Source: Aptenodytes patagonicus (Eukaryota > Chordata > Aves > Sphenisciformes > Spheniscidae). From it: a DNA stretch of 64,000 bases. Both the position numbers and the translations under genes were made by a program. The stretch spans positions 82,660,155-82,724,154 of the forward strand of contig NC_134982.1 of assembly GCF_965638725.1 (NCBI RefSeq), read 5' to 3'. Under the pieces are notes generated by a model. It saw only the letters and a list, made by a program, of their open reading frames with translations, had not been told where the DNA came from and did no database searches. Shown here one piece after another: positions 27,401 through 42,400 of this stretch. How positions within the stretch are numbered: position 1 is the first letter of the stretch; each line of letters begins with the position of its first letter.

Positions 27401-30400
27401 TGCATTATGAATTCCATGTTGTTTTATTACTCTAAGGTAAATATCTGGCTTTTGTCAGTAGTCCATTAGAATTTCAAATAGACAGCAATTTATAAGGAAT
27501 CATTGATTTCTTTGTACGTTAATAGGAAGTATGCCCTTGGTTATCCCACGTAGTAAAAAGTGCAAAAGATTTCTGCAAATATAACACCACATATATGAAT
27601 TGACATTTGAAAATGCAGGCTTCCACAATGCTAAGTAAAATAGTCATACCCTGCTGCCCCCCACCCCCCTATATTTCATGGAGGCAAAATTTGCATATTT
27701 TAAGATGATGGATAAGTATGGGTTTCATTGTTACATGGAAACATTAACCTAATAAATAACACATACTCTAGAAAAAGCACTGGTCTTAAAGATTTCAAAG
27801 AAAAAAAATTACCAATCCTGGCGCATTTCCAGAATATTCCCAATAGTCTGTAAAGATAAAATAAATTCATTAGCCTCTTCATTTAATACAATAATTTAAG
27901 TCAAGTGATTTTCTTTCTTCTAGGCTAAAACAATCCAAATAAACTGTAGTTTATCAACTTGATGCTACTCTTGACATCGGAAAACACCAGATACCTGCAT
28001 AGAGGAGTACAGGCTATGAACTAAACCAGTGGCAAAGTTCTTTCTAAGTCTAGCAAGGTTTTTTGCATGCAAGAAAAACAAAGAGGCATTGACTCAGTCT
28101 GTATTCCAAATCTAAAGATCTCACCAGAATTCTACATTCTACATTAAAGTATCCCAGACAGAAAATTATGTAAAGAAAAAAAACAGAACTAGAAAAATAC
28201 TGGAGTAGGAAATACCAACAGGCCTCCATGTCATTGTGTATGGGAACCTTTTTATGGTAAGATTTTGAAGCAAGTTTTCCTGCACGTGTGGGAGATGATA
28301 AACCTGAGTACTTTAAATTTAATGCTTTGTAGTCTCTCTTTTGTATTTCCCTTAGAGATAGCAGATAAAAATGCCTTTTCTAGCAGAGCGCACCTCATAG
28401 GTGTAATCTGATATAGAATACTTGCATTGAAATAAATAACAAAACAATTCTTCAGGTTTGTTTTTACTCTTTTACCAAGGTTTACCTTGCTCATGTCTCT
28501 CTAATACTGCTTGCCCAGGACGTTAGTTCTCACAAGTGAAATAACAAAGGAGAAAAGCAGGATTCAACTTTTCAGAGCACATCCAAAGGGATGTAGAAGC
28601 ACATACACCACAAATTTGTAATTTCTCTGTGTAACTAAAATAATGTCATACTGACTGCTCATGAGGAACAAGAGCAGGGCCTGCTTTAGAAGCTAAGGAG
28701 GAAGAGGGGAAGAAATACTGAAGCATCCTGAACTAGGAGCCAGCTTTCAGCCTTTCAAATGTCGGTCAAAACTGTGTTGAAAGCTTATCTACAGGAAGGT
28801 TTCCTTCATAGTATGACTGGTTGCAATGCAGTAAAAACATCTGGATTCAACTATATTGTCTAGTTATAGATTTATGGACTAAAAAAAACTTAATTATTTT
28901 TCCTCCTTCTCCTGATATGTTTATCAGCAGTAACTTCAGTCTATATTATTTGTGGGGTTGTATCTACTACCTGCTGTGATGGCAGTTCTCCAAGTGCTTT
29001 CCCACAGTGCTCTGAACCCATACCCACAATGGTTTGATTATCTGCCTTCCCCCTTTCTTGGGCTCTAGTAATTGCCTACTTTTTTCCTGCTTAAATGCAG
29101 ACAAGTAGTTTTGGACCACTTGCTGCTGCATACTTCAGTAGTCAACATATCCTGCACTTTTAAAAAAAGAATTTCTGCGCTACTTCATATTTTATGGCCT
29201 CTTTTATGCTCTTAGTTTACTTCAGCATCAATCCCTCTTCCCTTTTAGCAGCCTCCCCTTTATTTCTGAAAGGTCTGGTGTTGGCCAGCTGAGAAGCTGC
29301 GTTCCAAGCGTTCCAAGAGGCAGCAAGTGACTGTGGTCTTCAAATTCAAAGTGAAATGCTTTTTGACCGATGTACCTCTTGCTGACCAATTTATTGCGAA
29401 CAGCATTCCAGCATTTTCACTTTTAGAAAACAGGTTTTTTCATTTGTGCTTTAGATCGTTCTACCTCAAGCCAAAAGTATTTCTGTATAGTCAAAGCTCA
29501 TTTTTTCTGCTTTTATATAGCTCCACAAGCAGAAGTAATAATCCCTGCATGTAGACCATCACACTCTTCCGGGCTAAAAGGTCACACAGTAAAATAACCT
29601 GAAGACATCTATGCACTTTTTGAAGATGCATGCAGGTAAAAAGGCATTCATGTGTAAAACTTATAGAGCAAAATAGACAGCCCCATAGTACTGTGTGGAT
29701 GGCACTTAAGACTCTTGAAACTGTTGTTACTCTCTGTAAAATTAAGATTTGCAGATGGCATGCTGCAAAACCAACACAAAAACTTCCACAGCTCAGCATC
29801 TCATGTTGCCGTCTCCAAAAACTTGCCCAGGAACTCAAAGAAATAAAACAGTACTGTCCTTTTCATATGCATATTTGAAGAATCTTACCTGGGAAAAAGA
29901 ATATTAACTCCTTCAGGTAGTCTATAAATCTGTTGAATTTGCCTCACAATCTCAGCAAGGGTATTTCTTTGCCTTCTCAGGTTTTTTTTGACCATGTGTA
30001 ACAATGTGAAGTTATAACTGAAGTACTGTACATTGTTCCTAGCCCTAGAAAACCCCCTTCTTGGTGAAAATAGGAATTTTCCTTTCTGATGTGGGAGGTA
30101 CAAAATAGTTAGAATACGGGTTTCATCAGCTACCCTTACTGCGGATAACAATTTATGAACTTAAAAGTCACCACTGACATGAGGACTGACAAGCCTTCCA
30201 ACAGATGACAACAGTATCTTTTTAAAAGGCTTGTGCTGCTATTTGAACAGCTCAGTACATCTGTTTGTCCACAAAGCTTGCTGCTGAGCAGAAGCAAACT
30301 GAAATCTGGACCTTCTAAACAGCTATAATCACAGCCTCTGGATAAACATGAGGTGGTGGATGCCCCATCCCTGGAAACATTCCAGGTCAGGCTGGACGGG

Positions 30401-33400
30401 GCTCTGAGCAACCTGATCTAGTTGAAGATGTCCCTGCCCACAGGAGAGGGGTTGGACTAGATGGCCTTTAGAGGTCCCTTCCAACCCAAACTATTCTAGG
30501 ATTCTATGAACTGGGGAGCTCACATTGGAAGAAAAGCCTGTGCAGGCCTTCTGCTCTCCTGAATTTTTCCTTTACTGTTCATCTCAGGTCCACAACAGGC
30601 ACCTCTTCAAGTCAAAACCTGTTCGACTATTACAGACATGATGCTGCCTTGAATGAATGAATCTGCTCCAAAATAATTCCTCCTGAAGCAACTACTCAAA
30701 GTAATTGCACTGTTGCTTATTTTCCCCTTCATGTTCATCTTCATCCTTGTTTTGATGCAGGTGAAACATGTCAGTCTGGCTTGCATACCTGCTGTTCTCT
30801 GGCAGCTACAAATCAAAATGTGCAGGAGTTGCTGCATATTCCTGGCTTTCAGTGTTAATGTTAAAAGCACTGATCATGAAAGTGGTGTTGGTTATCCGGA
30901 GAACAAAAAACACAAAGAAATGGAACCCAGTAAGATGAGAAAGGGTTAGTGGGGCTTTAGACTTTGGCTGCTAGACTGGGAATGCTGCAAAATGCAGCTG
31001 CCATGTGTTTACTAGGACAACCCCACTGCCACTGCAGGAGGGAGTGTGAGAGATACCCGACTGCAATGCTTATGGCAAGTCAAAGGAAACCTCTGCTGCA
31101 TATAAGCTAACACATCGTTCTGGTTAGCAGGGAGGGAAGAATTTTGTTGTGGTACGCGTTCTCCTCTAGTTAGCATGAAAGAGTAAATCTCCACTTGCTT
31201 TCCCAACCTTAAATGCTATTGCTCAGGACAAAGCACATGGAAACACTCAAGACATGTCAGGGAAAATGGACGTTTAAAATTCTGTTTGGCTTGGTAGGAA
31301 AAGACACATTTTGGCAGAAGTCAACAGGATGAAATACAGTGTTATGAGGATGGGTGACATCACTTTGCAGCACAGTCCCTCAACCAACAGAAACATGTTT
31401 CTTTACTTACTATCAACAGATTTAAATCTTCACCAAAGTTATCACTCACTTCGTCAGAAATACAGTGAGTTAACTTTCAACATTTCTCCTCTCTGTCACT
31501 TTAATATTTTATTGCTACTTTTTTATGCTATTAATCTGGAGCAGGAACAACGAGGTAAGATCATCTCTGTGGTAAAATGAAATATCACTAGAATTTATTT
31601 TATCCAGTATGTCTAGACATTTCCATTTGAGCATGGAATATGTTAGTGAAGAGGGACAGGGGTTTAACAGCATATGAGCTCCATGTAAACATCTACCACT
31701 CAGGAAACAAATTTCATTGCTTCCAGGCCAATGTTTTATTCTCCAGTACAAAGTAGTCTACATACGCATATATGAAACAAAAATAAAATAGTATGTCCAA
31801 CATCTATATAAATACAAACGTACAGATCAAACGCCCAACTCCTCCACTGTGTCAGCACCCTTTGAAAACATTTTATGAAGAGAGTTCTATTGTACTCCAG
31901 ACAGATTTGCCTCAAGATTAAACAGAGTAGCTCCAGATTAAAGGAAATACTCCTTGCCAAGAACAGCACTAAAATTTTAATCAGTAAAATAAATATTCTT
32001 ACTTCTTACTGTGTATACCTCATTGACTATTGTGTTATCTTCCACTAGCAGACACCCAAATTCCCCTTGCCCCCCCTCCCCTCCCAGTCCTTCATGAAGT
32101 CATCTTTTCTTTCCATCTTTACTTTCATCAAATCTCTCATGTCAGTGGCAACCTCATGGCCTCATATGAAAGGACACAAGCATTTTCATGTTAGAACTCC
32201 AAATTGAAAAAAAGCTAGTGTACTCTGTCTTATCTTACACTGCTAAAAGCAAACTTGTATGATAAAATAGCAATTCCAGAGGTTAATTACAACAAAGGTT
32301 TTCAGAAGACAAACACTTAAGGTTCTTGGTGACAAGAGTCTACTTAAAACTTGACACTTTTTCTGAAAATTAAATGCAGAAGCGACAGAAGATACTTAGG
32401 GAAAACACATTTTCTTTAACAGCAAATGATCTAATGGAAAAAGTGGACAAGTCAAACACCAGTGCCCAAAAGCCTGTCTGTTTTTTCCAGCTAGAACACT
32501 ATCAGCTAGAATTACCTCCTACTTCTTACTATCTCCTTTGTATTAACCTTAGGTGACATATTACTGAAATACTACGGATGGCCTCAGTGGTTTCTAGGTC
32601 AAAATCGCCCATTTGTTACTTTAAAACCACAGCATTTAAATCACAGTTCTGCATACTGCTGATTGCACCCAACATCCAGTCACGTTCCTTGTAGCACAAA
32701 GAAAACTGGTAAGCCAAAAGGTGAAAGGGTATTAACAGCCTAAGTGAGGCACAGATTTGGCTCCGTGGCTGTCCCCATTTTCCACCACCTCAAAAATTGC
32801 CCTGCTAAGCAGGGTAGAAAAGAACCGTTTTGCAGCAGTATTGGCCCCGCAACATTAATCACATTCCAGGACAACGGGGAACACAAAGGAGAAAAACAGT
32901 GGTCACCTAGCAATAAAAGTGAGAGATGAAGTTAGAGTGACCAAAGGACAAAAAAATAAAATAGGTTAGGTTTTGTAGAAGCTGTCAAAAACTCTTCTGC
33001 AAATTCCTTCATCTTAGAGAATACAAAACAATGACTTAAAGAGATCGTACGTAAGGATAGTGTTTTATATTTAATATATTAAATTTTTTATAAATTTATA
33101 TAAAATTTATATAAATATATAAATATTTTTAAAATATTTTATATTTAATATTTTAAAAATATTTTTAATTTCAGTTACAGATTATTGCGAAAGCTGTGTT
33201 TCAAACTTGTACCTCCAAAACGCCTATCTTGAAAACAAACAAAAAGCCAGCTTCTGCTGTTAATGTTTTCTTACCCACCCTAACAATCAAAAATAAATCA
33301 TTACAGCAATAGCTGCATGTAGGAAAAATGTTTTCTTTCTGTCACTCACTTCTCATCTTTAATAAGCATCTAACGAAAAAGTTGCAAATCTAGAAAATAA

Positions 33401-36400
33401 CTAACAAGGCAGTATTAGCTGGATTTGTTAGTTAATAAAGTCTTACTAAAAAATAGCCAACTAGGTGCTTGCAAATACCTTACTGCCTTCTATTGTAAGG
33501 TATAAAATGAAGATTTTTATCTTTAAAGAAGAGAGAAATTTCTCAAAATAGGATTTGTATTATCACACATCATTAGAAGGTACTAAGAGTAAAACGTTGC
33601 AGTTAAAACCAAACAGCTGGTGTATTTTTAAAATGATCAGACTACGTACCCAGTTTTATTTTTGTCCAGTAAGCTGGGAGCCAAGGATCTGATATAGGCA
33701 CAGGTACATATGAGCAGCAAGATTACAGTCAGTAGACTCTGAAAGTTGAAGATGGCAGACTACGGAAGAAAATCAGAAAAGAAGAATTACATCTTTGCAG
33801 TACAAAACTTCCCTCGCTGCATAAGCTGGAGAAAATAAGTGACCGCCTAGACAATAACCATTAAAAACAAAAATGAAACGTACAATGCCAGTGAGCCAGA
33901 AACTCTTTTAACAGCCCACTGCACACGATGGTGGAAAAACAGAATTTTTCCTTCTCAACCATCCCAAGGAGGGGAAAATAAATAGCAGGCAAAATGGTAA
34001 CCTTACAGTTTTGCTCCCAGGCACCTGTTCCAAAGCCAGTTTATGGAAACCCATTAGCAGCAGGCTAAGAGTTACAGAGAACAGATGTTCCCTCTCAGCC
34101 AAGAATAAGTGTAACTGTGGTTTGCATCAATAGAATACGGTGGTGGTGGTGGAGGTGGAGGTGAAGAGTATTTTGACAACTAAACCAGCGGCAGTCAAGA
34201 CAGGGAATAACAAGAAATATGTAGGAGGATTGTTAATATACTGCTTTACGAAGACTACACCCAAAGTTCAACAGATTTGTAGAAGCATATACAATTAAAC
34301 CCACCTGAACTACGAAAAGATAACTGATTTTGTTTTCAAATCATATTTGATTTTAAATTTAAAAACATCCTTACTATAAATTTTTTAGAAGTGCTCATTA
34401 TACTGAAAATGCTGGACAAATGAAGGAATCACCGTAGGATGGAGAAGTAAAAATCTATAGCTTGATAGTCAAACTAATCTGCCTACTAGCAATAAGAAGA
34501 AACAATTCTTGAGGAACTGCTACAGCATCTGGATATTTGCTAAAGTTTAAAATATCAGTAAAATGCAGTAAGTGCATCTCACAAGCATTTTTTTTTAAAC
34601 TAAAGTCTGAGTCTTGTATGGCCAACATGTTCTTTAATCGTTAACTTATAAGCACCTATCATTGCTTACGTGAAGCAATCTTTTCCAGAAGTATAAACAT
34701 TATGGGGGGAGAAAAGGTACTCGTGTAAGGACTGCTGTAACTCCATAACCAAGAACAAAATCTGGAAGAAAGATGGCTGATGCCGATTTCCAGCAAGTGC
34801 CACATCACCATTCCAATAAATAATGCACTAGCAACATTTTATTATTTTTTATCAATAGGTTCACTGGAATTTTTAGTAGAAATATTTGCTTACTAGTCCT
34901 TGTGATTTGTAGCTTCTAACAATTAGTCCCAGATCTGAGACAGATTCTTCCTACAATGTGAAAATAATCCAGCTGCATGAAGCTGCCATTTTATTGTTTT
35001 GAGGGTTTTTTTAACTTAGCATGTCTCAACTGACATTTTGGTCAACTTAACAGCACCAGGTAGTATACTAGGCAATTTCTTACTTCAAACAGCCTTATTT
35101 TCTCTTTGCTCAGCTACCCTCATTTGCAAAGCCTATTTAGTCTGAACTCCAAAAAAATGGCAAAGCAAATACAATAAATTCAGTCTTTGTTCTGGAGTTC
35201 TGACGAATTTGTGTCTAAATATCCCATATTTTTTTGTACTGCTCAACCCAGAAGGCTGAGTAGTAGTATTTAATTAAGTGTAAATACTTAGCACTTACGA
35301 AGGGATATTACATTGTGGCTTCCTTCTTCAAGCAAAACTGGGTGGGATTTAAGAGCATATCAGAGCTCCCATTTCCATAGCCTGAGGCACATCTCTGTTC
35401 AACTATGTCACAAAATTCTTATGTTTTGAAGTGCCGATAATACAATTTCTCTAAATAGATAAAGAGAATTATAAAAGAAAATCACAATACTTCAGTATTG
35501 CACTAACAGCAAATTAAGAGGCAAAACCAAGAAGCTCTAGTAGAAGCAAAGCAATTGGAACATCCACGACCCTTCTGATACTGAGATCTAAAACCTTGTA
35601 ACAAAAAAAACCAAAACACCTTAGCTTACATAGAAGTCTCCATGAATCATATGAAGCAATACCGGAATGTGCATACAACTGCCAGCCTGAATACATGCAT
35701 CAGACAGGGCTAGATACACAAACTAATTTAAATGCCTAAGTTAATGGGGTCCAGCGGGCCACCCGTGGGTGGGGAACTATCCGTTAAGAAGGAACAGCAT
35801 AGAGAGGCTCAAGGAGCAACTAACAGCTCTGCCTCCACAGCCTGTACGAGAGATTTCAGCATCCTCAAGGGCATGCCCTCAAAGGCAGCATTAGCCGTCA
35901 GGGTGGATGCACTGCTCTCCGCTTTACTTCTGCCCAAAACAGGAGCCCTCTTGCATCAGCCATCCTTCTGCAGGAGCAAAATTCCCAAGCCAGTTCCCTC
36001 ATTCCTCACACCCTTTCTATGATAATAGCCTGAGAGACAAAAAAGGGACAGGGTGAAAATGTGATTATTAGGATGCAGAGAGAAGGTAGGCAGTGGACAA
36101 AGGTAAAGAGAAAATGGCAACTACACGTAGCAGCTGACATGCAGGAAGGTTTCTGTGGTGAGTGAGAACATGGAGAGGGGACACTACATGAGTGGAGCGG
36201 TGATCCAACACCCAAAGCCAGCCCTCAGATGCACAAGGTGAGGCTACCTGCTTTTCTCCCGAGCCACAGCATTTGCTAAATCATGTTTAGTTTAGTATTT
36301 TATCTTAGCTAGCTGAGTCAACATTTCTGTTCTACCGTGTCGTAAATAATGGACAGATTATTCACAAAGGACAAAACACTGCCTATCATTACCAGTAGAC

Positions 36401-39400
36401 TCTTGCCTTTGTACTAGGCACAGGCTTTTGCCAACTTCAGAAACCAGGAAACTCAATTCCCCCGCCGAGGCAACTCTTACGACGTACGAGAGGCAGTGTC
36501 TCCTGGCTCCTGCGGGTCTAGGAACGCGATGGGGCCGGATCCAGGAGTGGCTGACTCTCAGCAAAGCCAGATACTCCCTATCAACTGATTAATTCGATCA
36601 GTCCTCTGGGAGAGACAGCTGCTCTCGACATCGCACAGCGCAGTGCCTGCCAGAGCTCGGTTCCCATGAATTCCTGCAAGCTTTCTCCTGCAGCTGCTTC
36701 CCAAGGAGGCTGGCAGTATCGGGTACTTCAACATACGAAAATGGCAGAAGGGTACACTTGCTTCCTCTTAAGCAGAGATTGTAAATGTATACTCATGAAA
36801 TGTGTTATTAGTCAATCAGTGGGGGCAGTATATAATCGTTCTTTGTTGGGCTCTTCGTGTGTTTCTCCAGATATGCAGCGTAAGGCATCGCTGTAATTAC
36901 AGATGCCATTCCACTGAAATGTGCTCTGAATTACACATTTATGTATATAGTCACTTTAAAAGGACAGACATGCATATTTTACAGTTTGTTTGCAATTTTA
37001 AACTGGAAATTGTTTCCAGTTTCCAGCCATCATTTCTGAAGTAGATGGCTTCACATTTCACATCTAAAGTAATTCTTACGGCCCAGCTGAATTTACAGAA
37101 AAGGGCGATTCACATCCAGCTGCTTGAACTGATGTAACTAAAAGCTGCTATAAGTCATACATTATTTGGAATCCTTTTAAAAAATACTGCATTCACATAC
37201 CAAGCTATTCGGAAAATGTCATAATGTAGGTGGGTTGCAGTTCATTTGGTTAAACTGGGGTCCTCTGATCCAAAAGTAATTAATTGGAATTTTTCAAATG
37301 TGTTGACTGGCTTAATGCAGATCCTATGAGCCTCATTCCCATGATAAAGATATTTCAGCACATGGTGAAATTGGTGCTATCTTTTAGACTGTGTCCACGC
37401 GCCGGTGAAAAGACAAGTAACTTCCCAAGACTCAGATTGCAAATGCAGAAAAGAATCAGCACTGGTATCTTATTCTTGTTTTAGACAGTGCAAGCTGTGG
37501 CTTTAATTATATATGCTGAAATTTTCTATGTCTGCATTTGGCACATTTCTGACATGGTGGAAACAGCTTAGTAGTTACATTCTGTGTTACTTAAGTAATT
37601 ACACTTTTTTCCCCCCTCCCTCTGCTGTGTGCTGTCTCCAGGTAGTTGTGGAGCACTACCACATCACCTGCAGCACTAATGAGACATTGTATTCAGCAGA
37701 ACTTGCAAGAGCAAGTTTTTTTGTAAGTCTTTAGAAATTTAAGACCATGGATTTTAGCTTTGAGAGCTACATGCCCAAAGGCTCTGTTAAATCCTTCCCA
37801 AAATTAGACCTTAAAAAAATGCCTCAATATTATTTCCCTGATCATATCGTATCTTAGTAAAAATAATTCCATATAATACACCGTAAAGAATGAATACTCT
37901 TAAAAGTTTTCTTGTGTTCAGATTAGCAGTGGTGGCATGTATTAGAAATATTCATGCCAATATATGGTAGTTAGAAGACAAACATTACAGCTAGAGACAT
38001 TTGAATGTATTCCCATCCGAGCCCGCATCTGAACAGTGTAGCTGTCAGCGGAGGATACTGGGGCAAAACAGGGAGTTATAAGGAAAGAAATGGTCTCCAG
38101 TTGCCTCTGGAAGATGCCATCAGTGAGTCTGCTACAACACAGGAGCAGGAGATGGTGCGACAGCTCCTTTTTCTGGGGCGAGGAGAGAGGGAAGGAGGAG
38201 CTTGTGGATGGAGTAAAAAAGGCATCTATGGAATAGTACGTTTAAAAGTTTAACATACTAAAGTATAAACTCAATTTTAATATACTTTAGTAAGTGTTGA
38301 TTTAGCGTGAAAAATTTCCTATGTGGCTGAGAAAGGGAATCCTGATGGGCCGTAACATTTGTACAGCCCCTGTCAACCTGATTATAGACAATGTTGTCAC
38401 TCCTGCAATTTAGTCAGCACTAAATTTACTACACTTGGGGAGAAGAAAAAAAAAAAAGAGGCAGCTCAGAGTTCTGGTTATCAACAACTCTTGCACTTCA
38501 TAAGAGTATTTAATTCAATGTGCTGAAAGAAAGGGCACACTCAGATGATTGCCTAAATTTTTAGCGATCACCGGTAAATGTGTGTTCAGCCTCAGCAGAC
38601 ATAGCCATAATAAATGCACTGATCCTAAACTTTTTTCTACAGTGAAAATAATAACCATAGCCAAGACTCTGTACTGTATCTACCTCTGTTCTTTTTATTC
38701 GTTCCATCACTCCTACATTCTCTGATTCAGATACTGATTTGTTCCATGTCTTTGTGGACAGCACCACAGAATTATGAACCACTTAATGATGCAACCCTTG
38801 GGTAGCACTATAAAAAATTGCATCATAAGTTTTGATGCAACTATATGTGTCATGGAAGGACCTGCTGAATTTCCCCTCACCCCACATACTTTCATTTAAA
38901 ATAAACCACCTGATATCATGGTTCTAGGGGGAAAAAAAACATGCAGGAGGACAACATAAACCCCGTATCATTGTCGCCCTGGGTTGGTAGAAAGCCTAAA
39001 ACAAAAGCTCTCCCAGTTTATCTCAACAGACTCAACACTGAAACCAAAGCTTAATCTTCCCTAGACTTTCAGTATTTACAAAATGATTATCTATCTCTGA
39101 TTGCAGCGTGACCATGATTTCATCTGTGCATGCTATAAAAAGAGAGGCCATCATAGTGCCAGCAAGTTGTTAAACTTTGCCCCACAGTTACTATTATAAT
39201 AATAAATTTATGTGGGCAAACACAGGTAAATTATTGGAATATTCTAAAGAAATTATAACCGCATTTGTGTAATATGCTGCAGTCTTTCTAGAACAGTTTT
39301 GTTTTCTTTTTTCCTCCTCAATACTATAAAATTGATGGATGATTATGTTCTCTGGAACCGAAGAAACAAATGCTGATAGCCGATCGTTTAGCTGCCTTTC

Positions 39401-42400
39401 TCATATTCAAATGTGAGCAAGAGCTTACACTGTAGTTAAACTGTGGTTAAGCAAGTGCTGATAAAAATACAGAAGCCTACATTAAAATAGTAATGTAGGC
39501 TTCAAATCCCATCATAGAAAAGTGAAATCAATATATGAAATTTTAATGAAGAGGTCCTTAAAAAGCTGAAAGAGAAAATGCTTATTATCCAAGGTTTCCA
39601 TTAGGTACCACAATTCTTATTTCCCCAGCCTAAATCTAATTTTTAGGAGTATAATACTGAAAAAAATAATAGGAAATAAAATATGTAGGACTACTCCCAA
39701 CCTGAAGGTCAAAGCAATTTCTAAAAATTAATTAAAACATGCACATAATTATATTATTTTCAAACCTATTCTGAAATAATTTGTTTTCCCACTGCTGCCA
39801 AATGTAATCTGATAAAAATGAATGGAAAATAAGCATTTGTAAAAGAGGCATGCTAATTAGAACTGTAAGAAAAATAAAAAACTTGCAAATCAGTTAAGTT
39901 TGAAGTGATTATTGGCAAAACTACAATGAAGAACTAAGCAAAAGGTGTTTAGACAAAACTGGTTTGTGCTCAGTAAGTATCCAAATACCATCCAGTTAGC
40001 AGTTACTGGTTGCTCCAACATGATTAGGGTTTTTTACTTTAAGTCTACTGCACATTCACCCCAGTATTTAGTTTCCAAGGAATTTAAGTACAATATTTAA
40101 TGCTCATTCACATTTCTGTCTAAAATACTCAAAGTTCTGCCTAAAACATGTATTTTTGCATTCATAAAATTTAGGCTAAGGCTCAATTAGAGTAATAGGG
40201 AACCTTTCCCCTAGACATTTCTTGAAGAAGTATGTTGCCCAATTTCAATGGCAAGTTCAGCACATAGGAACTAACTTGTATGCTTTTCAGTCAACTGAAG
40301 ACTAATACATGTTTAAAACATAACCAATCTCTTTAAACAATTAGACAATGAATTAACAGATGGAAACAGTTGTCCTCTACTACAAAAGCTCTCCTGACTT
40401 TAACACATTTAGGTTTTTTACTGCAATTCAAATCCACAGACCAACACTTCAATGACACCTCAAAGTGACAATGCTGAAGTTCCATGCTCACTTGAATTCC
40501 TTCTTCTTTATCCCAATACCTAGACAATAGTTTCAAAACTGATCTTTTGGTGTAAGCACCTAGCAGATGCAGCATGTCACAAAAAGTCTTACAATAAAAA
40601 ACAAAGTAAAAGTTACAATATTAAGCTTTTTTATGAGGGTATTGTAACTGCTATATACGGACATAGGTGTGTATGTCCATATATTACTCAACAAATATAG
40701 ACCTACGTTAGATGTGGCAGTAAAAGCTTAAGATATCTTTTCCTCCATGTCTTCTTTGCAGATTATACCGTTTGCAATTTTACAGAGATTTTTTTTCTCT
40801 GCTCTCCTCCCCCATTAGATAATAGGAATAATTTCTATAATCCTCTTTTTAGGATGTTGAAGCTAAGTATGTTCTCCAGAGTAACATCTCTCCAGAGTAA
40901 AGGTAGTTTCTGGAACTATGAACAGAGTAGGTGTTATTCAGCCATTGCTACAGAGCTCTCTAAAAGGACATAAATCTTCATTTGTAGCTCTTTTGCCTCT
41001 CCTGCCCTAAAAATCTGTACACTAGAGATTTCCAGAGTGTAGACGAACAGAAGGGGAAAAATTATCCGTGTAAAGAAAAAAGACATCTTCTCCCATAATG
41101 AGTAAGTTCGGGCTTCTCTTGCTGTTCATCGAAGAAGTCTGCCTAATTATAAGCCTGTACCATTCTTGTGTTTTTGATAACTGAGCAGCATAGTTTCTGT
41201 CAAATTAGCTAACTCTCCCTTCTGAAGTGGAAAACAACACTGCTTACTTTGTTTACCCCAAATTTACTACAGAATCTCAAGAAACAGTAAAAACTGTGTG
41301 TGTGAATGGAAGAGGTAAGAGTCATTCTAACATGCCAGCACATTTTGAATCAGATGACATCCTTACTCTAATAAAGGCAGCGTGCAAAAAGCATGAGTTT
41401 GTAACAGAAGGTGCTACAGGAATTTAAACATGGACATGGAAGAAAGTCAGAGTTCTCAAAAAGGAAGATACTGAAATATTTTTGCTTTGTTGTATTGAAT
41501 ACTTTGACATTTGCAATACAGCTAACATTCTATCTGTCGGTGTTTGATAAATTTAAGGAAATAATGTTATGGTGAAAGTTCTATCATACCAAACTCACAA
41601 GCAAGAATCAAAAACTAACTAGAGAGTGGCTCCATAGCACAACAGGAATAAAACACATGCCTTCTATTTCTCTGAATGTCTCTTATCCCCACAGAAAGCC
41701 TGTGCAATTCAAAGCTGAACTCCATTCCTGAATATCCTTACAAAAAGCCTAAGAAGTTGCTGCATGCAGCAAAGGGATAGTATGTTCTTTCTGTTCTAAA
41801 GGCTGCCCAAAAAGCTTATCTTTTAATTTACCTAAGAATTAAAAAAAATTAGTAACATTTTATGTACACTATTAATACACTTTGTTCATTAATAATAGAA
41901 CCATCTCTTTAAAACATGAAAAATAAATACTTCTCTATCAGGAAAAAACATACTTAGTTAGTCAAGAAATAATGAAAAGCTCTGCTAAGTCTCTGATGTC
42001 CCATGGCACTGGGCAGGCCTACAGCACCTCTGTAGGTCTCTTGTTTGGCAGAGTTCAGGTGCGTGGTTTGGATTCTTAGCATCTGTAAGACAGGTAACAT
42101 TTTTAGCAAGATGGCAGCTGTTTCCCCCTTCTTTCCCTGTCACAAAGTTGAAAATGAGTTGGTGAGTTTGAACACCAAGCTCTGTGTATCAGCAGAAAAA
42201 AGTATTCCACACTGTAACTATTACAGTGGATGTGCACGGTGTCTAACGCTGCAGCCAATGAAAAAATTAAATTGTGACAGTGACTATTTTATAACTTCGT
42301 TTTTTGTTCAACTTAGAGTTTGGATCATGAGTGGCAAATCTACAATGTATAATCAGCCCATTATTAAATACAAATGGCCTGCGGAAAAATGTGATCCCTA

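Larger units (their letters stand above)
24412..27812 (-). other. TMEM167A intron 3
   Basis: This 3.4 kb intron has donor ATTG|GTAATT and acceptor CCCTCAG on the minus strand. It carries a pair of diverged direct repeats (24636-24760 and 25608-25760), a 12-bp perfect hairpin (25587-25618) and a short GTAAG array (26701-26737). No protein gene was recognised within it. Confidence 0.9.
27848..33649 (-). other. TMEM167A intron 2
   Basis: This 5.8 kb AT-rich intron has donor ACTGG|GTACGT and acceptor TTTACAG on the minus strand, with a plausible branch sequence (GCTAATG) upstream of the acceptor. It contains a CR1 3' end at 30351-30508 and an AT-rich palindromic stretch at 33060-33177. No coding exon was recognised. 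Confidence 0.9.

Noticed and set aside
27700..27882. 60-codon minus-strand frame as a separate small gene
   Set aside because: Its central part is TMEM167A exon 3; the rest is read-through into flanking intron sequence.
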